From assembly GCF_030372765.1 (NCBI RefSeq), contig NZ_JAUCMW010000004.1:62001-126000 (forward strand): DNA of 64,000 nucleotides, written 5' to 3'. Every line of letters begins with the position of its first letter. Within the stretch, counting starts at the first letter, position 1. The translations under genes and the position numbers were made by a program. The notes under the pieces are model-generated. The model made no database searches and was not told the origin of the DNA. It was given only the letters and a program-made list of their open reading frames with translations. This document shows, one piece after another, positions 9,063-16,504 of the stretch. The DNA is from Labilibaculum sp. K2S. GTDB lineage: Bacteria > Bacteroidota > Bacteroidia > Bacteroidales > Marinifilaceae.

Positions 9063-10196
9063 CTATTCTTCTTTAACTTCTGTCCCAGAAACGTCTTTTA
9101 TAGAATTAGCTCCTCCAAATTCAAAACATTTATCGGGAATATTAGGTCTCTTTTTTATCTGCTTCCTAACGAATTTTTTAAACTGATCTTTATCTTCTTC
9201 GGTTGATTTATAATCAACAATTAGTAGAGCGTCAGAATAATCCTTTACAGATTTCATCCATCTATTAATTAATTCGTTTACATGCTCGTCTCTAAAACTA
9301 TAACCTACTATAAATAGCTTATTATATTTCCCATATGTAGATAAATCCTTAAAATTCCTAAAGTAAAACTCAAATGGATATTCATTCATTTTCAATGATT
9401 TACCTCCTCCAGTAATTATAACAGGGCTCAAACACCAATTATTCCTCCCAATGCTTTCGTACACTTTATGATTAAAAATATCCTCGCTTCTAAATTTAAT
9501 ACACTTATTTCTTAAAGAATCATAAAACAAAGAGAGAGAACCGTGTAAATGGTGAAGCTCTACATTGGCATTTGTATAATCATCTCCATATTTATGATCG
9601 TTCAAAGCTGGATCGAAATCAAATTTATCAATATCTGTTCCTAAATATTTATGCGTAGCCGAACAAAAATCAGTAATATTATTTGAGCCAATTTCTTCCA
9701 ATAAAATTGTTTCAGCTAAAAGGTCATAATTCAGAGTAAATACATAACCTTTTTTACTACAGGAAAGTTGTTGCTTTAAAAAATTGGTAAAACCTTTTAA
9801 TTTTCTCTCAATATCTACTTTGGTCACGTTTCCATGAATTATCCCTAAAATTTGATATATGTATCTGTTATAAAGTAATTTTATAATTTCCTCATGTTTA
9901 ATAAGTTCGGGATTTGAAAGTTCAAATTTTTGTAAAAATATTTCTCCTGCTTTTGAATCTATGAATTTGCGATAATTCTTTAAACTACTATATGCATCTT
10001 CTATTTGAGAAAAATTAGCTTCAAAATCATCAAAATTAATATTTTTATTTCCACCACAGATTTCTTGAAAAAAATCCATTTCATCTCCTTTTAATTCAGC
10101 AATAAATTTTGCTGTTATATTCTTAAGCGAAAATTCCCCTGAAAGAGCAATTGATAATCCATTGCCGAATAAAAATAGCGGTGTATGTGTTTTCAT
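9063..10196 (-). CDS. SIR2-like domain protein (DUF4917-like), possible defence effector
   Basis: 377 residues. SIR2-superfamily landmarks appear in order: FGNGLS (10-15) at the nucleotide loop, TLNYD (154-158), HLHG (216-219) with the probable catalytic histidine, and VGYSFRDEHVN (297-307) near the C-terminus. The zinc-binding cysteine pairs of classical deacetylase sirtuins are absent. Such stand-alone SIR2-like proteins often act as NAD-consuming effectors in phage defence; that is family knowledge, and activity here is inference. It is the last gene of an AT-rich same-strand patch whose preceding gene encodes a P-loop ATPase 161 bp upstream. It starts at ATG and has no signal peptide or membrane segment. 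Confidence 0.75.
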   Translation of the reverse strand: MKTHTPLFLFGNGLSIALSGEFSLKNITAKFIAELKGDEMDFFQEICGGNKNINFDDFEANFSQIEDAYSSLKNYRKFIDSKAGEIFLQKFELSNPELIKHEEIIKLLYNRYIYQILGIIHGNVTKVDIERKLKGFTNFLKQQLSCSKKGYVFTLNYDLLAETILLEEIGSNNITDFCSATHKYLGTDIDKFDFDPALNDHKYGDDYTNANVELHHLHGSLSLFYDSLRNKCIKFRSEDIFNHKVYESIGRNNWCLSPVIITGGGKSLKMNEYPFEFYFRNFKDLSTYGKYNKLFIVGYSFRDEHVNELINRWMKSVKDYSDALLIVDYKSTEEDKDQFKKFVRKQIKKRPNIPDKCFEFGGANSIKDVSGTEVKEE

Positions 10197-10257
10197 TCTA
10201 TGGTTTTTTATTTTTGATGATTTACAATGGTAGGCAGTATGAAATCATTTTGGATTT

Positions 10258-10352
10258 CGGGCTCCGTTCCTGTCAAACCGAAATGATGTTTAAGCGGGCT
10301 GCAAGCCTTGAATTCACAACGGTTCCGACTACTGTTTTTATATATTATTGCC
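10258..10352 (-). repeat. Post-stop repeat, copy after ATPase gene
   Basis: A ~95-bp unit with TCCTGTCAAACCGA, GGGCTGCAAGCC and GACTACTGTTTTTATA blocks. It lies just beyond the ATPase stop and before the SIR2-like start. It is the best-preserved copy of the family. Confidence 0.65.
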
Positions 10353-10357
10353 AGTAG

Positions 10358-11650
10358 TTAGTTTTCTATTCCAGCAGGTACCATTAAGTTTTCAATAACT
10401 TCTTCTCTATCACAGTTCTTTAAAAAGAAATAGAAAGTAGAATCAATAATTTTAACTGAACTGGTACTTATGTCATAATCAAATATTGGTGGCGAAATAT
10501 TTTTTTTAATTTGATTTGAAACTAGGCTTTTTAAAAAGTAACCCATATCAGAAGGTCTAACATTTTCTGACCTATGATGAATTTCTTTTATCTTTTCTTG
10601 AATGTTTTTGCGCTTTAAACCTACGGTAATATTTTCCATAGACTCATTTAGTAATATCTTTGCAAAATAATATGGAATATATAATGGGACTTCGTCTGAA
10701 CTCTTTGCTTTCTGTTCAATAAAGCTTTCCAAACATCGTATATGTCGACTGGCATAATCATTTAATTTCTTCTCAATAGCAGCATTCACATTCACCTTAG
10801 TTATAATTATTAAGTCTTTTTGTGTTTCTTTAATTCCTGCCGAATAACAAGATTCTTTACATATTTCTTGAAATACTCCAACACTATCGAAGCAACTATC
10901 AATTATATAGTCAACTACATTTTTAAAGTTAACATTTAATAGAGGTAACCCTTCCAACGTAATTTTTACTAAATCGTCCTTTTCCCAAGGTTCAACAGGA
11001 ACTTCAATTACTCTATCAACTAAATCCCCATTAAACTGCGAAAGTCGATTCTTTTCGCGCCATATCCCAAGTATTATAAATAATATATTGTAGTCCTCAA
11101 ATATTCTTAAATCAATAGATAGTTGTTTTTGGACATCCTCCTCTAAATAATGAAAATTTTCAAGTATTATTCTTTTATTAAAATTTATACTTCTAAGCAA
11201 TTCTGAAAGGTCTTGGGCTAATGCCAAATTATAATCTACAACTTTGTAATTTGCTCCTTTTTCTCTTTGTTTAGAAGCTTTCGCTTCCGTTTCAGCATCG
11301 GCACCACCAAGAAAGGGAATTCTAATTTTTGCTTTTAAACCAATTTTAACCTCACCTCCCACAGTAGTCGTAGTATCAGTAGATTCTAGGATTTCAACAT
11401 TAAGTTGCCGAACAATAGAATTAAATATATCAAGGGTGCTTGATGTTGGAGAGCAATTAACCTTAACATATTCATTTTCGGCTAAGTGCTTATTCGTCAA
11501 GGAAGTTTTTCCCTGTTTTGATGCACCATAAATAATTATATGTTTATTCTTCTGCAAGCCTTCTAAAAATAGTTTATCAACTTTTGGCCTTTCGATATAA
11601 GTATCTATTAACTCATTGGAAACTCCAAATACTTGGTTCGTTAGTCTCAT
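10358..11650 (-). CDS. P-loop ATPase (AAA/STAND-like), partner candidate of the SIR2-like gene
   Basis: About 430 residues from the ATG at 11650; an upstream TTG at 11722 would extend it into repeat DNA and is not favoured. Walker A is GASKQGKTS (42-50), with a Walker B-like stretch IILENFHYLEED (161-172), where Glu replaces the usual terminal Asp. Between them is a glycine- and basic-rich insert (about 98-132). Residues 175-260 continue the ATPase core with an LGIWREKNRL sensor-like strand. The C-terminal third is helical with a winged-helix-like end. The family looks like the stress- or defence-type ATPases of unknown trigger. It lies in the same direction as the SIR2-like gene, but a repeat between them makes an operon less certain. 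Confidence 0.7.
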   Translation of the reverse strand: MRLTNQVFGVSNELIDTYIERPKVDKLFLEGLQKNKHIIIYGASKQGKTSLTNKHLAENEYVKVNCSPTSSTLDIFNSIVRQLNVEILESTDTTTTVGGEVKIGLKAKIRIPFLGGADAETEAKASKQREKGANYKVVDYNLALAQDLSELLRSINFNKRIILENFHYLEEDVQKQLSIDLRIFEDYNILFIILGIWREKNRLSQFNGDLVDRVIEVPVEPWEKDDLVKITLEGLPLLNVNFKNVVDYIIDSCFDSVGVFQEICKESCYSAGIKETQKDLIIITKVNVNAAIEKKLNDYASRHIRCLESFIEQKAKSSDEVPLYIPYYFAKILLNESMENITVGLKRKNIQEKIKEIHHRSENVRPSDMGYFLKSLVSNQIKKNISPPIFDYDISTSSVKIIDSTFYFFLKNCDREEVIENLMVPAGIEN

Positions 11651-11705
11651 TTCATTATTATTTTTAATTACTGTTAAAGGTAAATATGAATAATAGCCGA
11701 TTGTG

Positions 11706-11800
11706 TGGCATTTTCCTGTCAAACCGAGATAAAGTTTGAGAGGCTACAAATCCTTATATTTAGCACCTTCACTGCCATTACTATTATGTAAAATATTATA
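11706..11800 (-). repeat. Post-stop repeat, copy between small ORF and ATPase
   Basis: Shares TTTCCTGTCAAACCGA with the 10258 copy, and TTTAGCAC plus GCCATTACTATTA with the copy at 60186. It sits between the small ORF and the ATPase start. Confidence 0.6.
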
Positions 11801-11815
11801 AAAACATTATTGTTA

Positions 11816-12052
11816 TTATCTAATATCTTCTGGTTTTCGTTGTGCTCCTTCAAAGCAATATACCACCAATAAGCACAATCCATTTTTGTCAATTCCCATT
11901 TTTCTACTTTCATCAGTATTTTCTGAAAAACTTAAAAAGAAGAATTCAATTTTGTTTATTTCTTCCTTCGTAAACAAACTAAAATCTAATTTATCTCCGA
12001 ATAATCCGGTTAACCAATCAAAAAGGCTTCCTGAAAATATTTTGTTATGCAT
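11816..12052 (-). CDS. Small protein of unknown function, possibly frameshifted
   Basis: 78 residues from the ATG at 12052; the nine bases before it give only a TTG alternative. The N-terminal half (FSGSLFDWLTGLFGDKLDF) looks like real protein. From about 11913 an overlapping frame (ELTKMDCAYWWYIALKEH) looks at least as protein-like as the continued frame, so a one-base indel may have split a slightly longer gene. There is no known domain, signal peptide or membrane segment. It lies between the small P-loop gene and the ATPase, all in one direction. Confidence 0.4.
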   Translation of the reverse strand: MHNKIFSGSLFDWLTGLFGDKLDFSLFTKEEINKIEFFFLSFSENTDESRKMGIDKNGLCLLVVYCFEGAQRKPEDIR

Positions 12053-12140
12053 TAACTTCAAATCAACAAATTCACCTTAGTCAACAAGAGAATTGAAGTA
12101 AAAACCTAAAAATGTAAAGGTTACTGGATGTCTCATATTT

Positions 12141-12596
12141 TTAAAAATTAAAAGGTACGTTATTCGTAATTTCTTTTGCTATTCTCAAAACTCCATTTAA
12201 ATACCAAACTATATTGGCACTTCTCGTTTTTCCAGCTATAACTTTTCCTAAAGGGATTTCGAAAATGTAATCAGTTGAAGCTATATTGAGCATCTTTCTA
12301 AATCTATTTCTCATATAGTCGCTTTCATTTCGATTAGCTGTAATTATATGAGTTATGTCTTTATTTAATTCTCTTACTCTTTTTAAATCTATAATCATTT
12401 TTACTAAATCAGTATAGGATTGAATTAAAATTACTTTATCATCTTTAACTATAATACATCTAAATTCAGAATAATTTACTGGAAAAGAACCACTTCTAAC
12501 TGTGTATCCTTTAGTGTTTATTAAAAAGTCAGCAATCTTATATACGGATTTTGATTTTCCTGTATTTCTTGCTCCTCCAAAAAGAAAATAGTTCAT
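12141..12596 (-). CDS. Small P-loop NTPase-like protein
   Basis: 151 residues. A Walker A motif opens the protein (GGARNTGKS, 7-15), and hydrophobic strands follow (RCIIVKDDKVILIQS; DITHIITANRN). No clear Walker B Asp pair is visible, although the THIITANRNESDYM segment occupies that position. At this size it may be a single-domain nucleotide-binding protein, or a kinase-like protein that recognises its own patch. It is first in the same-direction cluster leading to the ATPase and SIR2-like genes. Function unknown. Confidence 0.6.
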   Translation of the reverse strand: MNYFLFGGARNTGKSKSVYKIADFLINTKGYTVRSGSFPVNYSEFRCIIVKDDKVILIQSYTDLVKMIIDLKRVRELNKDITHIITANRNESDYMRNRFRKMLNIASTDYIFEIPLGKVIAGKTRSANIVWYLNGVLRIAKEITNNVPFNF

Positions 12597-12726
12597 AGTT
12601 TAGTTCGGTTTTAATATTTTACAAGCTCTTAAAATGTGCACTGGTGCATCTATTTTTAATATATCATACTTAAAGTTGCACAACACATACCAATTAATAG
12701 TTAGTATTGTGCACTTTTTTGGTTTT

Positions 12727-13136
12727 CAGTTCCCGAATCTACGAAACAATAAAGCCCCAACAAAAAATATTATAATTATTTTACATGCCATTATAATTTA
12801 AGAATATAAAAATATTGTTGTTTTTTTTAAAGCAGGAAGGAATTTGTATTGTTCAGCTAACTAATTGGCAGATTATTCCAAACTCAGTTTGCATATTACT
12901 CCTATTGTATTTTATGTGGCTAAAGCCTATTTATTAGTTGCCTGTTATCAGTTGGCTAAAGCCGAACTGCAATAGATGCTTTGCTAAGTATCATTTTATT
13001 TCTTCAATCATTTTAATTTCTTGTTATCTGTTGTTTAAAAACAAAAGCAATAGATGCTCAGCTTTGCTCCTTTCATCAGGAAATGCTTTGTGTTTTTTTA
13101 TCCATTGCAGTTCGGCTTTAGCCAACTGAATTTAAA
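12727..13136. repeat. Miniature inverted-repeat element, copy 1
   Basis: About 410 bp. The 3' half is bounded by 27-28 bp inverted arms: 12949-12976 (CAGTTGGCTAAAGCCGAAC...) and 13101-13128 (...GTTCGGCTTTAGCCAACTG). Another GTGGCTAAAGCC lies at 12916. The 5' half (CTACGAAACAATAAAGCCCC and on) matches 17782 and, in part, 16303. No transposase is inside. It fills the gap between the P-loop gene and the reductase gene. Confidence 0.8.
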
Positions 13137-13156
13137 ATATTCCTACCCTTTTAATT

Positions 13157-14068
13157 TTAGTATAGCTCTGATTTAAGTTTAATCAACTCTCCTAATAATC
13201 GGGTGTTGGTAACAAACTCTGCTTTATTCATCTTATTGGCAATGTTTGCAATTTCCAGATTCAGGCTTTCTATTTCGGTTTTTCTTTTGTTTAAAAGATC
13301 AACGTAAGTAGAAATTAATTGTCCGTCTGAACGTTGGCTAATGAGCATTAAATTTTCTTCGAGACTATCTGCATTTAGTTCAATACCCTGTGTTTGAGCT
13401 ATTGCGATGCATTCTTTGATAATGATTTTCGCTAATTTGGCGGCTTCCGGACTTCGATGAAAAATACCATTATCCGTTTCAAGTAAGGGACAAATAGAAT
13501 TAAAGGCACAATTTGCTATCACTTTGGTCCATACCAGTTTTTGAATATTGTTTTCACTACTAAAACAAAAGTTTGAAGTGTTTATTTGTTCAATAATACA
13601 ATCCAAATTGCAATCATTCCCTTTTATTTTTCCTATTGGAGATGCGGTAACAGCTTTAAAGGTCACTTCATTATCGTTAGTGACTTGGCTGGTTGAAAAC
13701 AAAACGCAGCGATATACTTCGTCAAAATTTTCAAAAGCCCTTTCAATGTTTAGTCCATTCTGAAGCAAAACAATAGAAAAGTCTCCATCTTTCTCTTTTA
13801 ACTTTTGAGCGATTGTTTCATTCCCAAACGTTTTGGTGGTAATTAAAACAATTCCATTTATGCTTGTTAGATTGCTGAATGTTGTTGTTGTGATTTTTTC
13901 TTGAAACGATTCATCCGTATCAATAACACGTATATTCTCCTCTGTAGAAGCTATGTTGTCTACGCTTCCTCTCACCAGGATTACCTGTTTGTTTTCTCGT
14001 TTTAAAAATACTGCTAAAGCCTTACCAATAGCTCCGGCACCTACAATATAAATGTGTGTTTGATTCAT
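13157..14068 (-). CDS. Ketopantoate reductase-family oxidoreductase (PanE/ApbA-like)
   Basis: 303 residues. An N-terminal Rossmann fold has GAGAIG (10-15) and a basic residue after the second strand (VRGS), consistent with NADPH. The mid-protein LVWTKVIANCAFNSI carries the Lys and Asn that bind ketopantoate in the family. The C-terminal helical domain is complete. It may reduce 2-dehydropantoate for coenzyme A synthesis, but paralogues with other substrates are common and the C-terminus is divergent. A leader element abuts its ATG. Its 3' end lies 20 bp from the inverted-repeat element. Confidence 0.78.
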   Translation of the reverse strand: MNQTHIYIVGAGAIGKALAVFLKRENKQVILVRGSVDNIASTEENIRVIDTDESFQEKITTTTFSNLTSINGIVLITTKTFGNETIAQKLKEKDGDFSIVLLQNGLNIERAFENFDEVYRCVLFSTSQVTNDNEVTFKAVTASPIGKIKGNDCNLDCIIEQINTSNFCFSSENNIQKLVWTKVIANCAFNSICPLLETDNGIFHRSPEAAKLAKIIIKECIAIAQTQGIELNADSLEENLMLISQRSDGQLISTYVDLLNKRKTEIESLNLEIANIANKMNKAEFVTNTRLLGELIKLKSELY

Positions 14069-14165
14069 ATGATTATAATTTGTTTTTAAATTGCCATATG
14101 GAACTTACCATGCTGAGATAATCATCCCCCTGTGTGTCAAAATCACTTTGTCATGGACGTTTCAT
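14069..14165 (-). repeat. Dispersed leader element, copy B
   Basis: A 97-bp element ending at the ATG of the reductase gene. It begins ATGAAACGTCCATGA, so its tiny frame is only MKRP and stop. CCATG after ATGAAACGT pairs with CATGG before TAAGTTCC. It keeps the core ACACAGGGG, AGTTCCATATGGCAA and AACAAATTATAA blocks. It separates the reductase from the racemase remnant upstream. Confidence 0.8.
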
Positions 14166-14178
14166 ATTTCTTTTCTGA

Positions 14179-14391
14179 TCATGTGAATTTGATAGCTTCC
14201 AGAGCATGAATCGTGGTGGTATCAAAAACAGGTATTGAAAAATCATCCTGACCAATTAGCAAGGGAATTTCAGTACAAGCTAAAACAATTCCTTCTGCTC
14301 TTTATTCTCGATTGATGCCTTTATTAATATATCGATAATAATCTAAAGTGGATGTCCAACTCATTCCACCTGCTAATCCTAATTTTTTCAT
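14179..14391 (-). pseudogene. Aspartate/glutamate racemase remnant with internal deletion
   Basis: In one frame the stretch reads MKKLGLAGGMSW and DYYRYINKGINRE, then a TAA stop (codon 30), then AEGIVLACTEIPLLI and IPVFDTTTIHALEAI, and a TGA. These are the first ~30 and last ~40 residues of the Asp/Glu racemase family, which is normally about 230 residues. The middle ~160 residues, with the first catalytic Cys, are gone. The second catalytic Cys (ACTE) remains. The ATG overlaps the stop of the MBL gene upstream, so it was once the second gene of that operon. No functional product is expected. Confidence 0.85.
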
Positions 14392-15185
14392 GAATCAATC
14401 AATTTAATCCTTTCTCCATCTTCCGGCACAAAAATTCTTTTTGTATCAACCTGATGGGTTTTTAAATAGGTTTTCAAATGCTCACGACTTACCGTTTCGT
14501 GGTCTAGTGCCCCAATATGGACGGCAATTACCTTAAGAGAACTCCTATCAATTAACATTTCCAATACCTGCTTTTCATCCATAATTAATTTATGAGTTCG
14601 GTGCAGTGTCAGGTATTCTTGAAAGGGATTGCTTTCCGGCGAAAAAATGTTGCCTCCTGCGTTGCAAATAACCACTCCTGGGTGGTGTTTGTGTATTGTT
14701 GATTTAACCGAATTGCACCAAATAGTGTCTCCGGTAATGTATAGGGTCGATTCGCTATCCTCCTCTAATACAAATCCTGAAACAGCCCCCATCACCTTTA
14801 GAATTTCGCCCTCTCCGTGCTGGGCCGCAACCCTTGTAATAGTTGTATTGGAAATTCTTTTTTCATTTTCAATACTATTGAGGTTCACAAAGCCCATCTT
14901 TGCCAATGGTTCCACGTCTGAAGGCTGAACAAAAAAAGGCATGGACTTAGGAATGCTTGCCTGTGCTTTTGCATCAAAGTGATCCGGGTGTAAATGGGTA
15001 ATCAATATGTAATCGACATCTTTTAGTATTTCCGAAACAGGCAAAGGGAGCGATACAACAGGATTAGGTGATTTTCCGGCAAATGACGGTAAAGTGTGTC
15101 TGTCGGCAAAAAAAGGATCTACCAGCCATACTTTTCCACCATACCTGATTTTTACCGTTGCATTTCTTATTAATTGTACTTCCAT
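14388..15185 (-). CDS. MBL-fold metal-dependent hydrolase (UlaG-like)
   Basis: 265 residues of metallo-beta-lactamase fold. The metal motif THLHPDHF (63-70: H64, H66, D68, H69) is intact, followed by AAQHG, ITGDT and a late AVHIGALDH. The layout resembles the RomA/UlaG group, which lacks a defined common substrate. It is cytoplasmic with no signal peptide. Its stop overlaps the start of the broken racemase gene, and a divergently used AraC regulator lies 59 bp upstream on the same strand. Confidence 0.85.
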   Translation of the reverse strand: MEVQLIRNATVKIRYGGKVWLVDPFFADRHTLPSFAGKSPNPVVSLPLPVSEILKDVDYILITHLHPDHFDAKAQASIPKSMPFFVQPSDVEPLAKMGFVNLNSIENEKRISNTTITRVAAQHGEGEILKVMGAVSGFVLEEDSESTLYITGDTIWCNSVKSTIHKHHPGVVICNAGGNIFSPESNPFQEYLTLHRTHKLIMDEKQVLEMLIDRSSLKVIAVHIGALDHETVSREHLKTYLKTHQVDTKRIFVPEDGERIKLIDS

Positions 15186-15244
15186 AATTGTGCTTTTTGA
15201 ACAAATTTAGAGCACAACAGGAAATGAATCACTATTGAAAATTG

Positions 15245-16138
15245 CTAATTTTCCATTCGGTATTCCTTCGGGGACTTTAATACAGCATTTCTGATAATTG
15301 GGAAAATGGCCGAAGCTTCTTTGAAGCCAACTAAAAATGCAATTTCATGTATAGGTAAATTGGTTCTCTTAATTAAATACTTTGCCCGTTCTGTCCGAAT
15401 TCTCTTTAAATATTGGTAAGGTGTAATTCCGTACACATTTTTAAAATTTCTTAAAAAATGAAAATGTGACATAAACACCAATTTAGATAACTCTTTTACC
15501 GATAACTCAGAATTACTATAGTTGCTGTATATATAATCTTTTGCAATCTGCATTCTTTTTAGAAGTTCTTTTTTTGTGGACATTTTTGCAGTAGGAATGT
15601 TTAGCATTCTGATTCTGTCTTTATAGTCTATGCAGAGGCAATACTCTAGAAGCTCTAAAAGAAATATTTCTTCCTCTTTTTGTTGGTAAGAACCAAGAAT
15701 CTTTTTTATATCGGGCGATTTATAATGCAATTGATTTATAAACCGATAGTTTGTATCGCTGTTATCAGGGTAATCGAGCAATTTTTCGTTTGAGTTTAAA
15801 AGAGCATAAAGTGCTTCGGAATAAAATTTATAATTAAGATGTATATTAAATGTGTCTACAGGTGCTTCGGAGTTGATTTCATAGTCAAACGATTCAAACG
15901 GATTGGATAAATAAAAGGTCTGTTCACAGATTTTTAAATTTCTGTTGTTATTATTTAGTTTTACCGTTCCATTTTTATTGGAAAAAATACTGAAGGAACT
16001 TTCAGGAACAGACTTCTGATACCTTTTATAGGAAGCGTTTACAATAACATTTGGCCATAAAACATCATTTGTTTCGTGATGGATTTTATTTCTCAATCTA
16101 TCCAGTACTTCCTGTTTGGGGAAATGAGTTGCAATCAT
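15245..16138 (-). CDS. AraC-family transcription regulator
   Basis: 297 residues. The last ~100 carry two helix-turn-helix motifs: LSVKELSKLVFMSHFHFLRN and LPIHEIAFLVGFKEASAIF, followed by KSPKEYR. The N-terminal ~190 residues show no standard cupin motif and probably bind an unknown effector. It sits directly upstream of the MBL hydrolase in the same direction and may activate it. Confidence 0.87.
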   Translation of the reverse strand: MIATHFPKQEVLDRLRNKIHHETNDVLWPNVIVNASYKRYQKSVPESSFSIFSNKNGTVKLNNNNRNLKICEQTFYLSNPFESFDYEINSEAPVDTFNIHLNYKFYSEALYALLNSNEKLLDYPDNSDTNYRFINQLHYKSPDIKKILGSYQQKEEEIFLLELLEYCLCIDYKDRIRMLNIPTAKMSTKKELLKRMQIAKDYIYSNYSNSELSVKELSKLVFMSHFHFLRNFKNVYGITPYQYLKRIRTERAKYLIKRTNLPIHEIAFLVGFKEASAIFPIIRNAVLKSPKEYRMEN

Positions 16139-16302
16139 TATTTTAAGTTAAAATATTATTAAATCCCATAGTGTTTCTTGGGTTACCGCTAACGTCAGTT
16201 CGTCTAATAAGCTAAATCAACTCACTTAGATTCTTATATTTCTACAACTACCTAAACAAATGACTGTCAGGCTCTATTTTTAGCAAGTCTGACGGATGGC
16301 GG

Positions 16303-16430
16303 TAGTAAGCTACAAAACAATAAAGCCCCAACAAAAAATTATTATAACTATTTTACAGGACTTTATAAACTAACTAAAGGCCAATGCTGTCTGTTTTTTT
16401 TGAATCCAGCAAGGCAAGTTCTTCGCTTTT
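16303..16430. repeat. Partial copy of the miniature inverted-repeat element
   Basis: Matches the 5' part of the elements at 12727 and 17782 (CTACAAAACAATAAAGCCCC, AACTATTTTACAGG, then a T-run), but the inverted arms are missing. It occupies most of the 366-bp gap between the serpin and AraC genes. Near 16193-16250 there is also a faint likeness to the 59998/61576 repeat. Confidence 0.6.
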
Positions 16431-16450
16431 TTTATTAAAGTGGAAACAAT

Positions 16451-16484
16451 AAAAAAAGTGGAAAAATCTCTTCTCCCACTTTTA
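16451..16484 (-). terminator. Intrinsic terminator of the serpin gene
   Basis: Read on the minus strand: AAAAGTGG, a 14-base loop, CCACTTTT, then more T. It lies 20 bp after the serpin stop. Confidence 0.7.
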
Positions 16485-16504
16485 TAGTTTAACCTGAAGC
16501 CAGG

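Noticed and set aside
10258..10352. Integron attC site
   Set aside because: The paired GTTRRRY core and simple-site stem were not found, and no integron integrase is in the window. The resemblance is only in placement after genes.
11719..11913. Separate small gene overlapping the 11816-12052 frame
   Set aside because: Not listed separately, because it has no upstream signal and more likely reflects a frameshifted end of the same gene.
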